This document shows positions 33,240 to 42,193 of a stretch of DNA of 64,000 nt, piece by piece. The position numbers and the translations under genes were made by a program. The first letter of the stretch is position 1; every line of letters starts with the position of its first letter. The notes beneath the pieces are model-generated. The model did no database searches. It was given only the letters and a program-made list of their open reading frames with translations, and had not been told where the DNA came from. Origin of the DNA: JABJAG01 sp965222215 (GTDB lineage: Bacteria > Pseudomonadota > Alphaproteobacteria > UBA6615); contig OZ244931.1 of assembly GCA_965222215.1 (NCBI GenBank), positions 2,294,001-2,358,000 of the forward strand, read 5' to 3'.

Positions 33240-36200
33240 ATGAGTTTCGAAATCGATCCGTCTGCCCCGTTTCTCCCCCATTCGTCCGACAAGGAACGGA
33301 TCGAACGGGGGCACGAGCGCTTGCAGGAAGCCCTCGCGCAGGACGGCCGCGCAGAGGCAAAATCACGTATCGGAGATGCGCTCCAGAAACCGGTGTTGCT
33401 GGGGCTCCTGGACGGCATATTCGGCAACAGCCCGTTCCTGACCCAATGCCTCATCCGCGAGACCGGGTTCGCCTGCATTCTGTTCGATCACGGCGTGAAT
33501 GCCGCTTTCGACGCCATTCTCGGCGATGTCGCCGCGCTCGATCCGGCGGGCGATCCGAAGCTGCTCGACAAGACGCTGCGGACATTGAAGCGCCGCGCGG
33601 CGCTGACGACAGCGTTCGCGGATCTATCGGGCGCATGGTCGCTCGAAACGGTAACCGGCCAGCTGAGCGTCTTTTGCGAACGCGCGCTCTCGGCAGCAAC
33701 GGCGCACCATCTGCGCACGCTCCACGAGCGCGGCAAGGTGAAACTTCCGAACCCCGAACGGCCGGAAGCCGATTCCGGGTATTTCGTTCTCGGGATGGGC
33801 AAGCTCGGCGCGCTCGAACTGAACTATTCCAGCGACATCGATCTCATCGTTCTTTTCGATGGCGATGTTGCACCGGCCGTGGACTCTTACGAAATCCAGC
33901 AGGATTTCATCCGCATGACGCGGGGCCTCGTGAAGAGCATGGATGAGCGTACCGGCGACGGGTACGTCTTCCGCACGGATTTGCGCCTACGCCCGGACCC
34001 CGGCTCGACGCCCGTTGTCCTGTCGACGCTCGCGGCGGAGACCTACTACGAAAGCCTGGGGCAGAACTGGGAACGCGCTGCGATGATCAAGGCCCGGCCC
34101 GTCGCCGGGGACCGGGAGGCCGGCGAGGCTTTCCTGCAAACGCTCGAACCGTTCGTGTGGCGGCGCTCTCTCGATTTCGCGGCCATCGAGGATATCCAGT
34201 CCATCAAACGTCAAATCCATGCCCATAAGGGAGGCAGCACGGTCGCGGTGGCCGGGCACAATGTGAAGCTCGGGCGTGGCGGCATCCGCGAGGTCGAATT
34301 CTTCGCCCAGACCCAGCAGTTGATCTGGGGCGGCCGGGAGCCGGCCCTGCGCATACCCCGGACGGTCGCGGCCATCGAAACGCTTGTCGAGGCTGAACGC
34401 GTCGAAGCTGCCGTCGCCGAAGACATGATCGCGGGATACCGCTTCCTGCGCACTCTCGAACACCGCCTGCAGATGGTCGACGACCAGCAAACGCACTCCC
34501 TGCCCGACACCGACGACGGACTGGCGCAGATTTCCGAGTTCATGGGCTATCCGGATCGCGATGCGTTCGAGCATGACCTGCTGCACCACCTGCGAACGAT
34601 CGAAAGCCACTACGCGGACCTTTTCGAGGAGTCGGAATCGCTTGGCGGTTCCGGAGTCCTCGCGTTCACGGGCGGCGAGGATCACCCCGACACGATCCGA
34701 ACCCTGAAGGAGATGGGGTTCGACGACCCGGAGGGAATATCGGGCACGGTGCGCGGGTGGCATCACGGCCGCTACCGGGCCATGCGCAGCAACCGGGCCC
34801 GGGAGTTGCTGACCGAAATCATGCCCGCGCTCCTTGCGGCGCTTTCCCAGACCGCAAATCCCGACACGGCCTTCCGTCGGTTCGACGAGTTTCTCGCCGG
34901 GCTTCCCGCCGGCGTTCAGCTGTTTTCGCTTTTCCAGGCCAACCCGTCGCTTCTCAAGCTCGTCGCCGAAATCATGGGCGGCGCGCCGCGACTGGCGGAA
35001 TGGCTGGGGCGGAACCCCCTGCTTCTCGACGGCGTCCTCGAACCGGATTTTTTCGACGCCCTGCCCGACGCGGCGGCCATGGGGGCGGACCTGGACGAAC
35101 GCCTTTCGCGCGCGCAGGACATGCAGGATACGCTCGATATCGCCCGGCGCTGGGCCAACGACTCGAAGTTTCAGGTCGGCGTTCAGATCCTGCGGGACAG
35201 CTGCGACATCGATCGTGCCGACCTCGCCTTCTCGGACATCGCCGACACCGTCATCCGCGGGATGCAGCCCTACGTCGAGCAGGAGTTTGCCTCGCAACAC
35301 GGTCATTGCGCCGGTGAGGGGTTTGCGGTTCTCGCCCTCGGCAAGCTGGGTGGGCGCGAACTGTCCGCGACTTCGGATCTTGATCTCGTATTCCTCTATG
35401 ACGCACCACAGGCCGACCCGGACGAACCGGTCATGTCCGACGGGGAAAAGCCGCTTTCCATCACGCACTACTACCAGCGTCTGGGACAACGGATGGTCAA
35501 CGCGATCACGTCCCTGACGGGCGAAGGCCGGCTGTACGAGGTCGACATGCGCCTGCGGCCGTCCGGCAACGCGGGGCCTCTTTCGGTAAGCCTGGAAAGC
35601 TTTTCAAAGTATCAGCGCGAAAGCGCCTGGACCTGGGAACATCTCGCGCTGACCCGCGCACGCGTCGTGTCGGCATCCCCGGCGTTCCGAACGCGTATCG
35701 AAGCGGCAATTGCCGAGGCCCTGACGGTGCAACGCCCGGACGACGAACTCTTGATATCCGTCGCCGACATGCGCGCCCGGATTGCCCGGGAACACGGAAC
35801 CGAGAGCCACTGGAACGTCAAGCACGTGCGGGGCGGGTTGGTCGACTGCGAGTTCCTCGCCCAATATCTGCAACTGCGCCACGCCCACGAGCACCCGGAA
35901 ATCCTTAGCACGGGAACCGTCACGGCATTCCGTAATCTGGCGGACGCCGGCGTTCTCGATACCGGGACGGCCGACACCCTCGTCGAGGCGACCCGTCTCT
36001 GGCGCCGCCTTCAGGGGTTGTTGCGCCTGACCTTCGAAGGCCCGGCCGAGCCGGAAAAACTTCCCCTACCGTTGCGCGAACTCCTTGCCGAAGCAGCCGG
36101 CAAAACCAACTTTGAGGAACTCGATTCCCTCCTCGCCCGGACGGCTGAAACCGTCTACGGCCTTTTCCTGCAACACGTCGAAACACCGGCGGACACCGCC

Positions 36201-36245
36201 CGGCAATCGGCGGACACCGAACCCGAAAAGGAGCAAACAACATGA
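33240..36245 (+). CDS. glnE: Glutamine synthetase adenylyltransferase/deadenylase
   Basis: A 1001-residue two-headed enzyme that adds AMP to glutamine synthetase and removes it in response to PII and glutamine. The first nucleotidyltransferase domain (deadenylase half) has LGMGKLGALELNYSSDIDLI; the second (adenylylating half) has LALGKLGGRELSATSDLDLV. Both keep the D-x-D metal pair, so both halves should be active. The regulatory linker (GHNVKLGRGGIREVEFF, MLRPSG-type stretches) is intact. ATG 33240 was preferred to GTG 33210. The stop overlaps the bcp start as ATGA. Confidence 0.95.
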   Translation: MSFEIDPSAPFLPHSSDKERIERGHERLQEALAQDGRAEAKSRIGDALQKPVLLGLLDGIFGNSPFLTQCLIRETGFACILFDHGVNAAFDAILGDVAALDPAGDPKLLDKTLRTLKRRAALTTAFADLSGAWSLETVTGQLSVFCERALSAATAHHLRTLHERGKVKLPNPERPEADSGYFVLGMGKLGALELNYSSDIDLIVLFDGDVAPAVDSYEIQQDFIRMTRGLVKSMDERTGDGYVFRTDLRLRPDPGSTPVVLSTLAAETYYESLGQNWERAAMIKARPVAGDREAGEAFLQTLEPFVWRRSLDFAAIEDIQSIKRQIHAHKGGSTVAVAGHNVKLGRGGIREVEFFAQTQQLIWGGREPALRIPRTVAAIETLVEAERVEAAVAEDMIAGYRFLRTLEHRLQMVDDQQTHSLPDTDDGLAQISEFMGYPDRDAFEHDLLHHLRTIESHYADLFEESESLGGSGVLAFTGGEDHPDTIRTLKEMGFDDPEGISGTVRGWHHGRYRAMRSNRARELLTEIMPALLAALSQTANPDTAFRRFDEFLAGLPAGVQLFSLFQANPSLLKLVAEIMGGAPRLAEWLGRNPLLLDGVLEPDFFDALPDAAAMGADLDERLSRAQDMQDTLDIARRWANDSKFQVGVQILRDSCDIDRADLAFSDIADTVIRGMQPYVEQEFASQHGHCAGEGFAVLALGKLGGRELSATSDLDLVFLYDAPQADPDEPVMSDGEKPLSITHYYQRLGQRMVNAITSLTGEGRLYEVDMRLRPSGNAGPLSVSLESFSKYQRESAWTWEHLALTRARVVSASPAFRTRIEAAIAEALTVQRPDDELLISVADMRARIAREHGTESHWNVKHVRGGLVDCEFLAQYLQLRHAHEHPEILSTGTVTAFRNLADAGVLDTGTADTLVEATRLWRRLQGLLRLTFEGPAEPEKLPLPLRELLAEAAGKTNFEELDSLLARTAETVYGLFLQHVETPADTARQSADTEPEKEQTT

Positions 36246-36706
36246 GCGTCAACGAAGGCGACAAGGCACCCGCATTTTCCATGCCGACCGACGGTGGCGG
36301 AAACATCGCACTCAAGGACCTCAAGGGCCGGCCGGTCGTCCTGTACTTCTACCCGAAGGATTCGACACCGGGCTGCACAAAGGAAGCCTGCGCGTTCAAG
36401 GATCTCATGCCGGATTTCTCGAAAATCGATGCCGAGATCGTCGGTGTCTCGAAGGACAGCGTGAAACGCCACGACAACTTCAAGGCAAAATACGAACTGC
36501 CCTTCACGCTCGCGAGCGACGAGGATGGCGATGTGTGCGAGCGCTACGGCGTGTGGGTCGAAAAATCCATGTACGGTCGAAAGTTCATGGGGATCGAGCG
36601 GTCCACGTTCCTGATCGACGCCAAGGGAAAGGTTCAGAAGGTCTGGCGCAAGGTAAAGGTGGCCGGCCACGCGGAAGAGGTCCTGGAAGCGACCCAGGCT
36701 CTTTGA
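36242..36706 (+). CDS. bcp: Thioredoxin-dependent peroxiredoxin Bcp
   Basis: A 154-residue Bcp/PrxQ peroxiredoxin that reduces hydroperoxides with thioredoxin. The peroxidatic Cys is in YPKDSTPGCTKEACAF; the second Cys five residues on is the usual resolving Cys of the alpha2 type. It starts within the glnE stop (ATGA) and ends in a TTGA overlap with the next gene, so three genes are chained by overlaps. Confidence 0.95.
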   Translation: MSVNEGDKAPAFSMPTDGGGNIALKDLKGRPVVLYFYPKDSTPGCTKEACAFKDLMPDFSKIDAEIVGVSKDSVKRHDNFKAKYELPFTLASDEDGDVCERYGVWVEKSMYGRKFMGIERSTFLIDAKGKVQKVWRKVKVAGHAEEVLEATQAL

Positions 36707-37512
36707 GCGCCCCGCCTGCGAGTTTGTCGGAGGCCGGGCTGGCCGTTCTGTCGACCGGCGGGGCGTCGGAAAAATGCGCCCTTTCCCTGAAAATGGCCGC
36801 CCAATGGCGCACGCGTGCGATCACGAAAATCGGCGCCGGCACCGCGCCGGACCGGCCGGCCCGCCCTGAGCGGCCTGAGCTTCACCCGCCCGCCGATGTC
36901 CCGCGCCGACGGATCAACCGCGGTGAGAAAGGCCGCATCGCGCTGCTGCACGCCCTGGCGCATATCGAACTCAACGCCGTCGATCTTGCCTGGGACATCG
37001 TCGTCAGGTTCTCAGGGAATGATCTCCCGGAAGAATTCTTCGACGACTGGGTCTCGGTCGCGGAAGACGAGGCGCGTCATTTTACGATGCTCGAACGCCG
37101 TCTGGGCGAATTCAACGCCGCCTACGGCGATATGCCCGCACATGATGGGCTATGGGATGCGGCGCTGAAAACGCGCCACGACCTCGCCGCGCGGCTGGCC
37201 ATTGTACCGCTGGTCCTCGAAGCCCGCGGTCTGGATGTCACCCCCGCCATGATCGAAAAACTGCGGGCCGTCGAGGACGAGGACAGCGCAGCGATCCTCG
37301 ACGTGATCTACCGCGAGGAAGTCGGTCATGTCGCGACCGGACAGCGCTGGTTCGAGTTCGAGGCCGCCCGCCGCGGCGAAGACCCGGAAGAGTTCTGGCA
37401 GGCGCTCGTCGAACGCTACTTTCGCGGCGGCCTGAAACCGCCGTTCAACAAGCCCGCGCGCGACGAAGCCGGCATGCCCGAACACTGGTACACCGGGATC
37501 GCGGTGACCTGA
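36703..37512 (+). CDS. Ferritin-like domain protein (DUF455)
   Basis: A 269-residue four-helix protein with Glu/His residues fitting a di-iron site: LAHIELNAVDLAWD, SVAEDEARHFTML, LVLEARGLDVTP and YREEVGHVATGQRWF. Members are linked to tRNA-modifying or oxidase-like chemistry, but no function is settled. The start is TTG 36703, which overlaps the bcp stop as TTGA; it restores the family N-terminus, whereas the first internal ATG (36793) would lose 30 conserved residues. This is an example of overlap coupling using a rare start codon. Confidence 0.85.
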   Translation: MSAPPASLSEAGLAVLSTGGASEKCALSLKMAAQWRTRAITKIGAGTAPDRPARPERPELHPPADVPRRRINRGEKGRIALLHALAHIELNAVDLAWDIVVRFSGNDLPEEFFDDWVSVAEDEARHFTMLERRLGEFNAAYGDMPAHDGLWDAALKTRHDLAARLAIVPLVLEARGLDVTPAMIEKLRAVEDEDSAAILDVIYREEVGHVATGQRWFEFEAARRGEDPEEFWQALVERYFRGGLKPPFNKPARDEAGMPEHWYTGIAVT

Positions 37513-37514
37513 CG

Positions 37515-38429
37515 ATGACGACGCAGACGGACACACCGCGCACGAGCGAGCGCGAACGCAACATCGCGATCGTGCTCCTGCTGGTGGTGCCCATCCTGTT
37601 CAGCACCAATGTGATCACCGCACGCGCGGTCAGCGACGCGATTCCGCCGTTCGCATTGGCGTTCTGGCGATGGTGGCTGGCATTCCTGCTTTTTCTGCCC
37701 GCGATCGCTCCGGACCTGATCCGCCACCGCCACGCGATCGTGCGGGAATGGCGTGACCTGCTCGTCCTCGGCATTCTCGGCATGGGGATATGCGGCGCGT
37801 TCGTCTATGTGGGCGCCGATACGACGTCGGCCACCAACATCGGCCTGATATACGCAAGCGCCCCGATCCTGATCGCCGCCGCCGCGACGCTGATCTATCG
37901 CGAACCCCTCGGTGCGGCGAAAGCCGGCGGGATCTTCATCTCGCTCCTGGGCGTGCTGATCATCGTCTTTCGCGGCGATCTGGACGCGCTTCGCAGTCTG
38001 GCCCTGGTCGCCGGCGACATGTGGATCGCGACCGCCGCGTTCGCCTGGGCCGTATATTCGGTCATGCTTCGCTATCGGCCGTCGGAACTTCCGGGGCGCG
38101 TCAGGTTTGCCGCCACCATGCTCTATGGCGCACTGGCGCTGCTGCCGTTCTATGCGGTCGAGCATGTCCGGGGCGAAACCCTGGTCCTCGACCTGACGAG
38201 CATCGCGGCCATCCTGATCGTCGCGATCGTGCCCGGTCTGGGTGCCTATCTGGGCTATGCGCGTATCCAGCGCGCGCTGGGCGCCAGCCCGACCGCGCTG
38301 ATCCTCTACCTCGCGCCCATCTACACGGCGCTGATGGCCTGGCTGGTCCTGGGGGAGAGCCTTGAACCCTACCATCTCGCGGGCGCGGCGCTGATCCTGC
38401 CCGGCATCTTTCTCTCGACGCGGAACTAG
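37515..38429 (+). CDS. EamA/DMT family transporter
   Basis: A 304-residue permease with about ten membrane segments in two EamA halves (STNVITARAVSDAIPPFALA in the first, AFAWAVYSVMLRYRPSELP starting the second). It probably exports a small metabolite; the substrate is unknown. It begins 2 bp after the DUF455 stop and is the last gene of the glnE-bcp-DUF455 unit. It is only distantly similar to the DMT permease at 11839. Converges on prfB, with 6 bp between the stops. Confidence 0.88.
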   Translation: MTTQTDTPRTSERERNIAIVLLLVVPILFSTNVITARAVSDAIPPFALAFWRWWLAFLLFLPAIAPDLIRHRHAIVREWRDLLVLGILGMGICGAFVYVGADTTSATNIGLIYASAPILIAAAATLIYREPLGAAKAGGIFISLLGVLIIVFRGDLDALRSLALVAGDMWIATAAFAWAVYSVMLRYRPSELPGRVRFAATMLYGALALLPFYAVEHVRGETLVLDLTSIAAILIVAIVPGLGAYLGYARIQRALGASPTALILYLAPIYTALMAWLVLGESLEPYHLAGAALILPGIFLSTRN

Positions 38430-38435
38430 GGCGTT

Positions 38436-39564
38436 CTAGCTGTCGTCGCCCGCCGGTTCGGCGTCGCGGCCGAGCTGGGAGGCGAGCGAAGCCTCCAGGA
38501 ACGGATCGAGATCGCCGTCGAGCACGCCCTGGGCGTTTCCCGTTTCGACTTCGGTACGCAGGTCCTTGACCATCTGGTAGGGGTGCAGCACGTAGGACCG
38601 GATCTGGTGGCCCCAGCCGATATCCGTCTTGGCTTCCTGTTCGGCCTGCGCCTCTTCCTCGCGCTTCTGAAGTTCGTGCTCGTACAGGCGCGCGCGCAAC
38701 ATCGCCATCGCCTGCGCCCGGTTGCGGTGCTGGGAGCGGTCGTTCTGGCACTGCACGACGATACCCGTCGGGATATGGGTCAGGCGCACCGCGCTGTCGG
38801 TCTTGTTCACGTGCTGTCCGCCCGCGCCGGATGCCCGGTAGGTATCGACGCGAAGGTCCTTGTCCTCGATCTCGATCTCGATGGCATCGTCGACCACCGG
38901 GTAGACCCAGACGGACGCAAAGCTCGTGTGCCGGCGCGACTGGCTGTCGAATGGGGATATGCGAACGAGCCGGTGGACGCCGGATTCGGTCTTCAGCCAG
39001 CCATACGCGTTGGTGCCGATCACCTTGAACGCGGCCGATTTGAGCCCGGCCTCCTCGCCCGCGCTCTCCTCCATCCATTCGAGCTTGTATTCGTGCGCCT
39101 CCGCCCAGCGCAGGTACATCCGCACGAGCATTTCCGCCCAGTCCTGCGATTCCGTACCGCCCGCGCCCGCGTTGACCTCGACATAGCAGTCGTTGCCGTC
39201 GGCCTCGCCGGACAACAGGCTTTCGAGTTCGAGCTTCTCCGCGCGGCGTTGAAGCGCCGATATCGCCCCTTCCCCTTCCGAGACCACGTCATGGTCTTCC
39301 TCGGCCTCGCCGAGCTCGACCAGCGTCACCGCGTCCTCGAGCTCCTGCTGAAGCCCCTGCACGCGTTCGATGGATTTTTCGAGGCGGGTTCGCTCACGCA
39401 GGATTTTCTGCGCGCGGTCCTGATCGTCCCACAGCGACGGGTCCTCGGCCTGCGCGTTCAGCTCTTCCAGGCTCTTGACGGCGTTCGGCCAGTCAAAGAT
39501 GCCTCCGGATAAGGCTGAGGGAGGATTTGATCGCGTCGACCTGTTGACTGACTTCCGCGCGCAT
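38436..39564 (-). CDS. prfB: Peptide chain release factor 2 with programmed +1 frameshift
   Basis: RF2 (about 375 residues), which reads UGA and UAA stops and triggers peptide release. The first 23 codons run from ATG 39564 to CTT followed by TGA at 39495-39493. Reading resumes in the +1 frame at GAC (39494-39492, CTTTGAC). A Shine-Dalgarno-like GGAGG sits just before the slip site (CGGAGGCATCTTTGAC), as in the classical case. The catalytic GGQ is in ASGAGGQHVNKTDSAVR, and the stop-codon-recognising SPF in RISPFDSQ. Shortage of RF2 favours slippage, so the gene controls itself. An ORF beginning only at 39362 would miss the N-terminal domain. Confidence 0.96.
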
Positions 39565-39611
39565 AACGTTGACCTGCTGACTGTCGCCGACTCACAAATT
39601 TCGGGGCGAGA

Positions 39612-39639
39612 AACCTAGCAACCCGTCGCGGATGGTCAA
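39612..39639 (-). promoter_or_regulatory. Probable promoter of prfB
   Basis: Minus-strand -35 TTGACC (39634-39639), a 16-bp spacer and -10 TAGGTT (39612-39617), predicting a start near 39605 and a leader of about 40 nt. It lies in the 82-bp gap between mrcA and prfB, so prfB may be expressed apart from the cell-wall genes. Confidence 0.5.
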
Positions 39640-39646
39640 TAGGCGC

Positions 39647-42082
39647 TCAATAAATGCCGCGTCGCGGTTGCGTCGTCACGCCGGGCGCAGGTGCGTCCGC
39701 CGCGCCGCCGGTCACGGGCACGATGCGATTGCCCGACGCCGAGGGCGGCTCGGTGCCCGGCTTGAATGCTTCGAGAATGGTTCCGCCGTCACCCGGCCCC
39801 GCGGCTAAGCCCGTGTCCGCATCCACGCGCACGAGGCGAATGCCCGGCGGAATCCGGAAGGGTCCGACCGACCGGTCCTTGTGCGCCGCGGCCATGAACG
39901 CCTTGAAGATCGGCGCCGGGACCGACGAGCCGGTTTCGCGCGGCCCGAGACTCTTGGGTTCGTCGAAACCGACGAACACGCCGACGGCCAGATCGGGCGA
40001 GAAACCGACAAACCAGGTGTCGAGGGAATCGTTGGTCGTGCCGGTTTTCCCGCCCAACGGAATCCCGAGTTCGGCAATACGCCGGCCGGTGCCGCGCTGA
40101 ATGACGCCCTGCAGCATGGAAACCATCTGGTACGCGGTCGCCGGATCGATCACCTGCTCTCGAACGTCGGGCAGCTCCGGCGGGGCCTGACCGTCCCACG
40201 CCACATTCTCGCAAGTGTCGCAGGTCCGCCCGTCGTGCCGGAAGACGGTGGTGCCCCTGCGGTCCTGGATACGGTCGATAAGCGTCGGGGTGATCTTCTT
40301 GCCGCCATTCACGATCATCGCGTAGGCCGCCGTCAGGCGCATGAGCGTCGTCTCGCCCGCCCCGATCGACATGCTGAGATGGCGCGGCAGACGATCCATG
40401 ACACCCAGCCGCTCGGCTGTCTGCGCCACGGGCTCCATCCCGATCGTCTGCGCCAGGCGCACCGTCATCAGGTTGCGCGACTTCTCGATACCCAGCCGCA
40501 TCGGGCTCGGCCCGTAAAATTTCTTCGTATAGTTTGCGGGCTTCCACTTGCCCTGTCCCGCGCCCTGGTCGATCACGAAGGGCGCGTCGAGAATGCGGGT
40601 CGACGGCGTAAAACCGTTGTCGAGGCCCGCCATGTAGACGATCGGCTTGAAAGCGGAGCCCGGCTGGCGCCAGGCCTGCGTGGCGCGATTGAACTCGCTC
40701 TCCCTGAAATCCAGGCCGCCGGTCATGGCGAGCACCCTGCCCGTATGCGGGTCGATGGCGACGATCGCACCGTTTATGTCCGGCACCTGGCGCAGCCCGA
40801 AGGTTCCGGCGGGATACGCCTCGTCTTTCGGCCCCTTGCTGACCGGGGCGACGAACACCACATCGCCGACCTCCAGCACGTCCGCCGCGGATTTCACCCG
40901 CGGGCCCAGCTTCTGGCCTTCGACCCAGGGACGCGCCCAGGTCATCTGCTCAAGCGGAATGGTGCCCGTGCTGCCGTCTTCGAAACCGATGCTGGCCGCC
41001 TTCGCCTGCACGTCAGTGACGGCCGCGAGGCGCCAGTCCCCGCCCCCCGGCGGGACCTCGACTTCCGCAAGGGTTTCCTGCCACGGGCGCGAAACATCGA
41101 GCTTCGTGACCGGGCCGCGCCAACCGTGCCGGCGGTCATACGTGACGAGGCCGTCGCGCAGCACGCGCTGGGCGATGCGCTGAAGTCTCGGGTCGAGGGT
41201 CGTCCGCACCGACAGGCCGCCCTTGTAAAGGCCGTCGTCACCCACGAGTTCCACGACCTCGCGCCGGACCTCCTCGGCGAAGAACGGGGCGTCGATCCGG
41301 GCCGCTGCCGTATCGCGGATCACCCGGATCGGCTGCTTCATCAGGTCCTCGGCCACGAACGGCTCGATGGTGCCGTCTTCCGCCATGCGGCCGAGCACGT
41401 AGTTACGGCGCGCGACGGCGGCTTCCTGATTGGTGACCGGGTTGTAGTTGTTGGGCGCCTTGGGAAGCGCCGCGAGAAACGCCGCCTCGTCCGCCGTCAG
41501 CTGGTTCATCGGCTTGCCGAAATAGTTCAGGCTGGCTGTCGCCACGCCATAGGCGCCGTAGCCGAGATAAATCTCGTTCAGATAAAGTTCGAGTATCTGG
41601 TCCTTGGAGAACGCGCGCTCAATGCGAAAGGCAAGGATCGCCTCACGAATCTTCCGCTCGATCGAAACATCCTTGGTCAGAAGGAAGTTCTGGGCGACCT
41701 GCTGGGTAATGGTCGAAGCGCCCTCGGGCCGCCGGCCGGTCCCGATATTCTTGATGTTGGTGACCATGGCTCGGGCAATGCCGACCGGATCGATGCCCGG
41801 ATGGTCGTAGAAATTCTGATCCTCGGCCGCCAGGAACGCGTTGCGCACGATATCCGGCACCGTCTCGATGGGGACGAACACACGCTGCTGCACCGCGAAC
41901 TCCGCCAGCAAACTGCCGTCACCCGCATGAACGCGCGTCGTGATCGGCGGCTGGTAATTTTCCAGCTGCGTGTAGTCGGGCAGGTCCTGGCCGTAGGTCC
42001 AGAATACCCACACCAGTCCGCCCACGACCAAAAGGCCGCAAAGCAGAAAAAAGCCGGTCAGATATCCAAGAACACGCAGCAT
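39647..42082 (-). CDS. mrcA: Penicillin-binding protein 1A
   Basis: An 811-residue class A PBP with an N-terminal membrane anchor (residues 5-29), a glycosyltransferase domain (AAEDQNFYDHPGIDPVGIAR, EGASTITQQVAQNFLLT, ELYLNEIYLG) and a transpeptidase domain with SxxK (GSAFKP), SxN (SRN) and KTG (GGKTGTTND). Between them lies an OB-like region. It polymerises and cross-links peptidoglycan. A Pro/Thr-rich tail ends the protein. It lies 111 bp after amiC, same strand, so amiC-mrcA may form a cell-wall unit. Confidence 0.95.
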   Translation of the reverse strand: MLRVLGYLTGFFLLCGLLVVGGLVWVFWTYGQDLPDYTQLENYQPPITTRVHAGDGSLLAEFAVQQRVFVPIETVPDIVRNAFLAAEDQNFYDHPGIDPVGIARAMVTNIKNIGTGRRPEGASTITQQVAQNFLLTKDVSIERKIREAILAFRIERAFSKDQILELYLNEIYLGYGAYGVATASLNYFGKPMNQLTADEAAFLAALPKAPNNYNPVTNQEAAVARRNYVLGRMAEDGTIEPFVAEDLMKQPIRVIRDTAAARIDAPFFAEEVRREVVELVGDDGLYKGGLSVRTTLDPRLQRIAQRVLRDGLVTYDRRHGWRGPVTKLDVSRPWQETLAEVEVPPGGGDWRLAAVTDVQAKAASIGFEDGSTGTIPLEQMTWARPWVEGQKLGPRVKSAADVLEVGDVVFVAPVSKGPKDEAYPAGTFGLRQVPDINGAIVAIDPHTGRVLAMTGGLDFRESEFNRATQAWRQPGSAFKPIVYMAGLDNGFTPSTRILDAPFVIDQGAGQGKWKPANYTKKFYGPSPMRLGIEKSRNLMTVRLAQTIGMEPVAQTAERLGVMDRLPRHLSMSIGAGETTLMRLTAAYAMIVNGGKKITPTLIDRIQDRRGTTVFRHDGRTCDTCENVAWDGQAPPELPDVREQVIDPATAYQMVSMLQGVIQRGTGRRIAELGIPLGGKTGTTNDSLDTWFVGFSPDLAVGVFVGFDEPKSLGPRETGSSVPAPIFKAFMAAAHKDRSVGPFRIPPGIRLVRVDADTGLAAGPGDGGTILEAFKPGTEPPSASGNRIVPVTGGAADAPAPGVTTQPRRGIY

Positions 42083-42193
42083 TCAGGGGTTCGCCTTCGC
42101 TCGGGGCGCGCAGCATAACGAAGCCGTGCGCCATAGGCAGCATCCAATATGTAACGATTGTGGCAATGAAATGTTGCCGAAAAACGGGCCGTT

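Noticed and set aside
33987..35489. Minus-strand frame of 500 codons opposite glnE
   Set aside because: Antisense shadow of glnE, which has both nucleotidyltransferase domains.
38436..39362. prfB as a shorter gene starting at 39362
   Set aside because: It would lack the N-terminal domain; the upstream CTTTGAC slip site and GGAGG explain the broken frame.
39881..42118. Plus-strand frame of 745 codons opposite mrcA
   Set aside because: Antisense shadow: no ribosome site and no conserved motif, while mrcA has all expected catalytic motifs.
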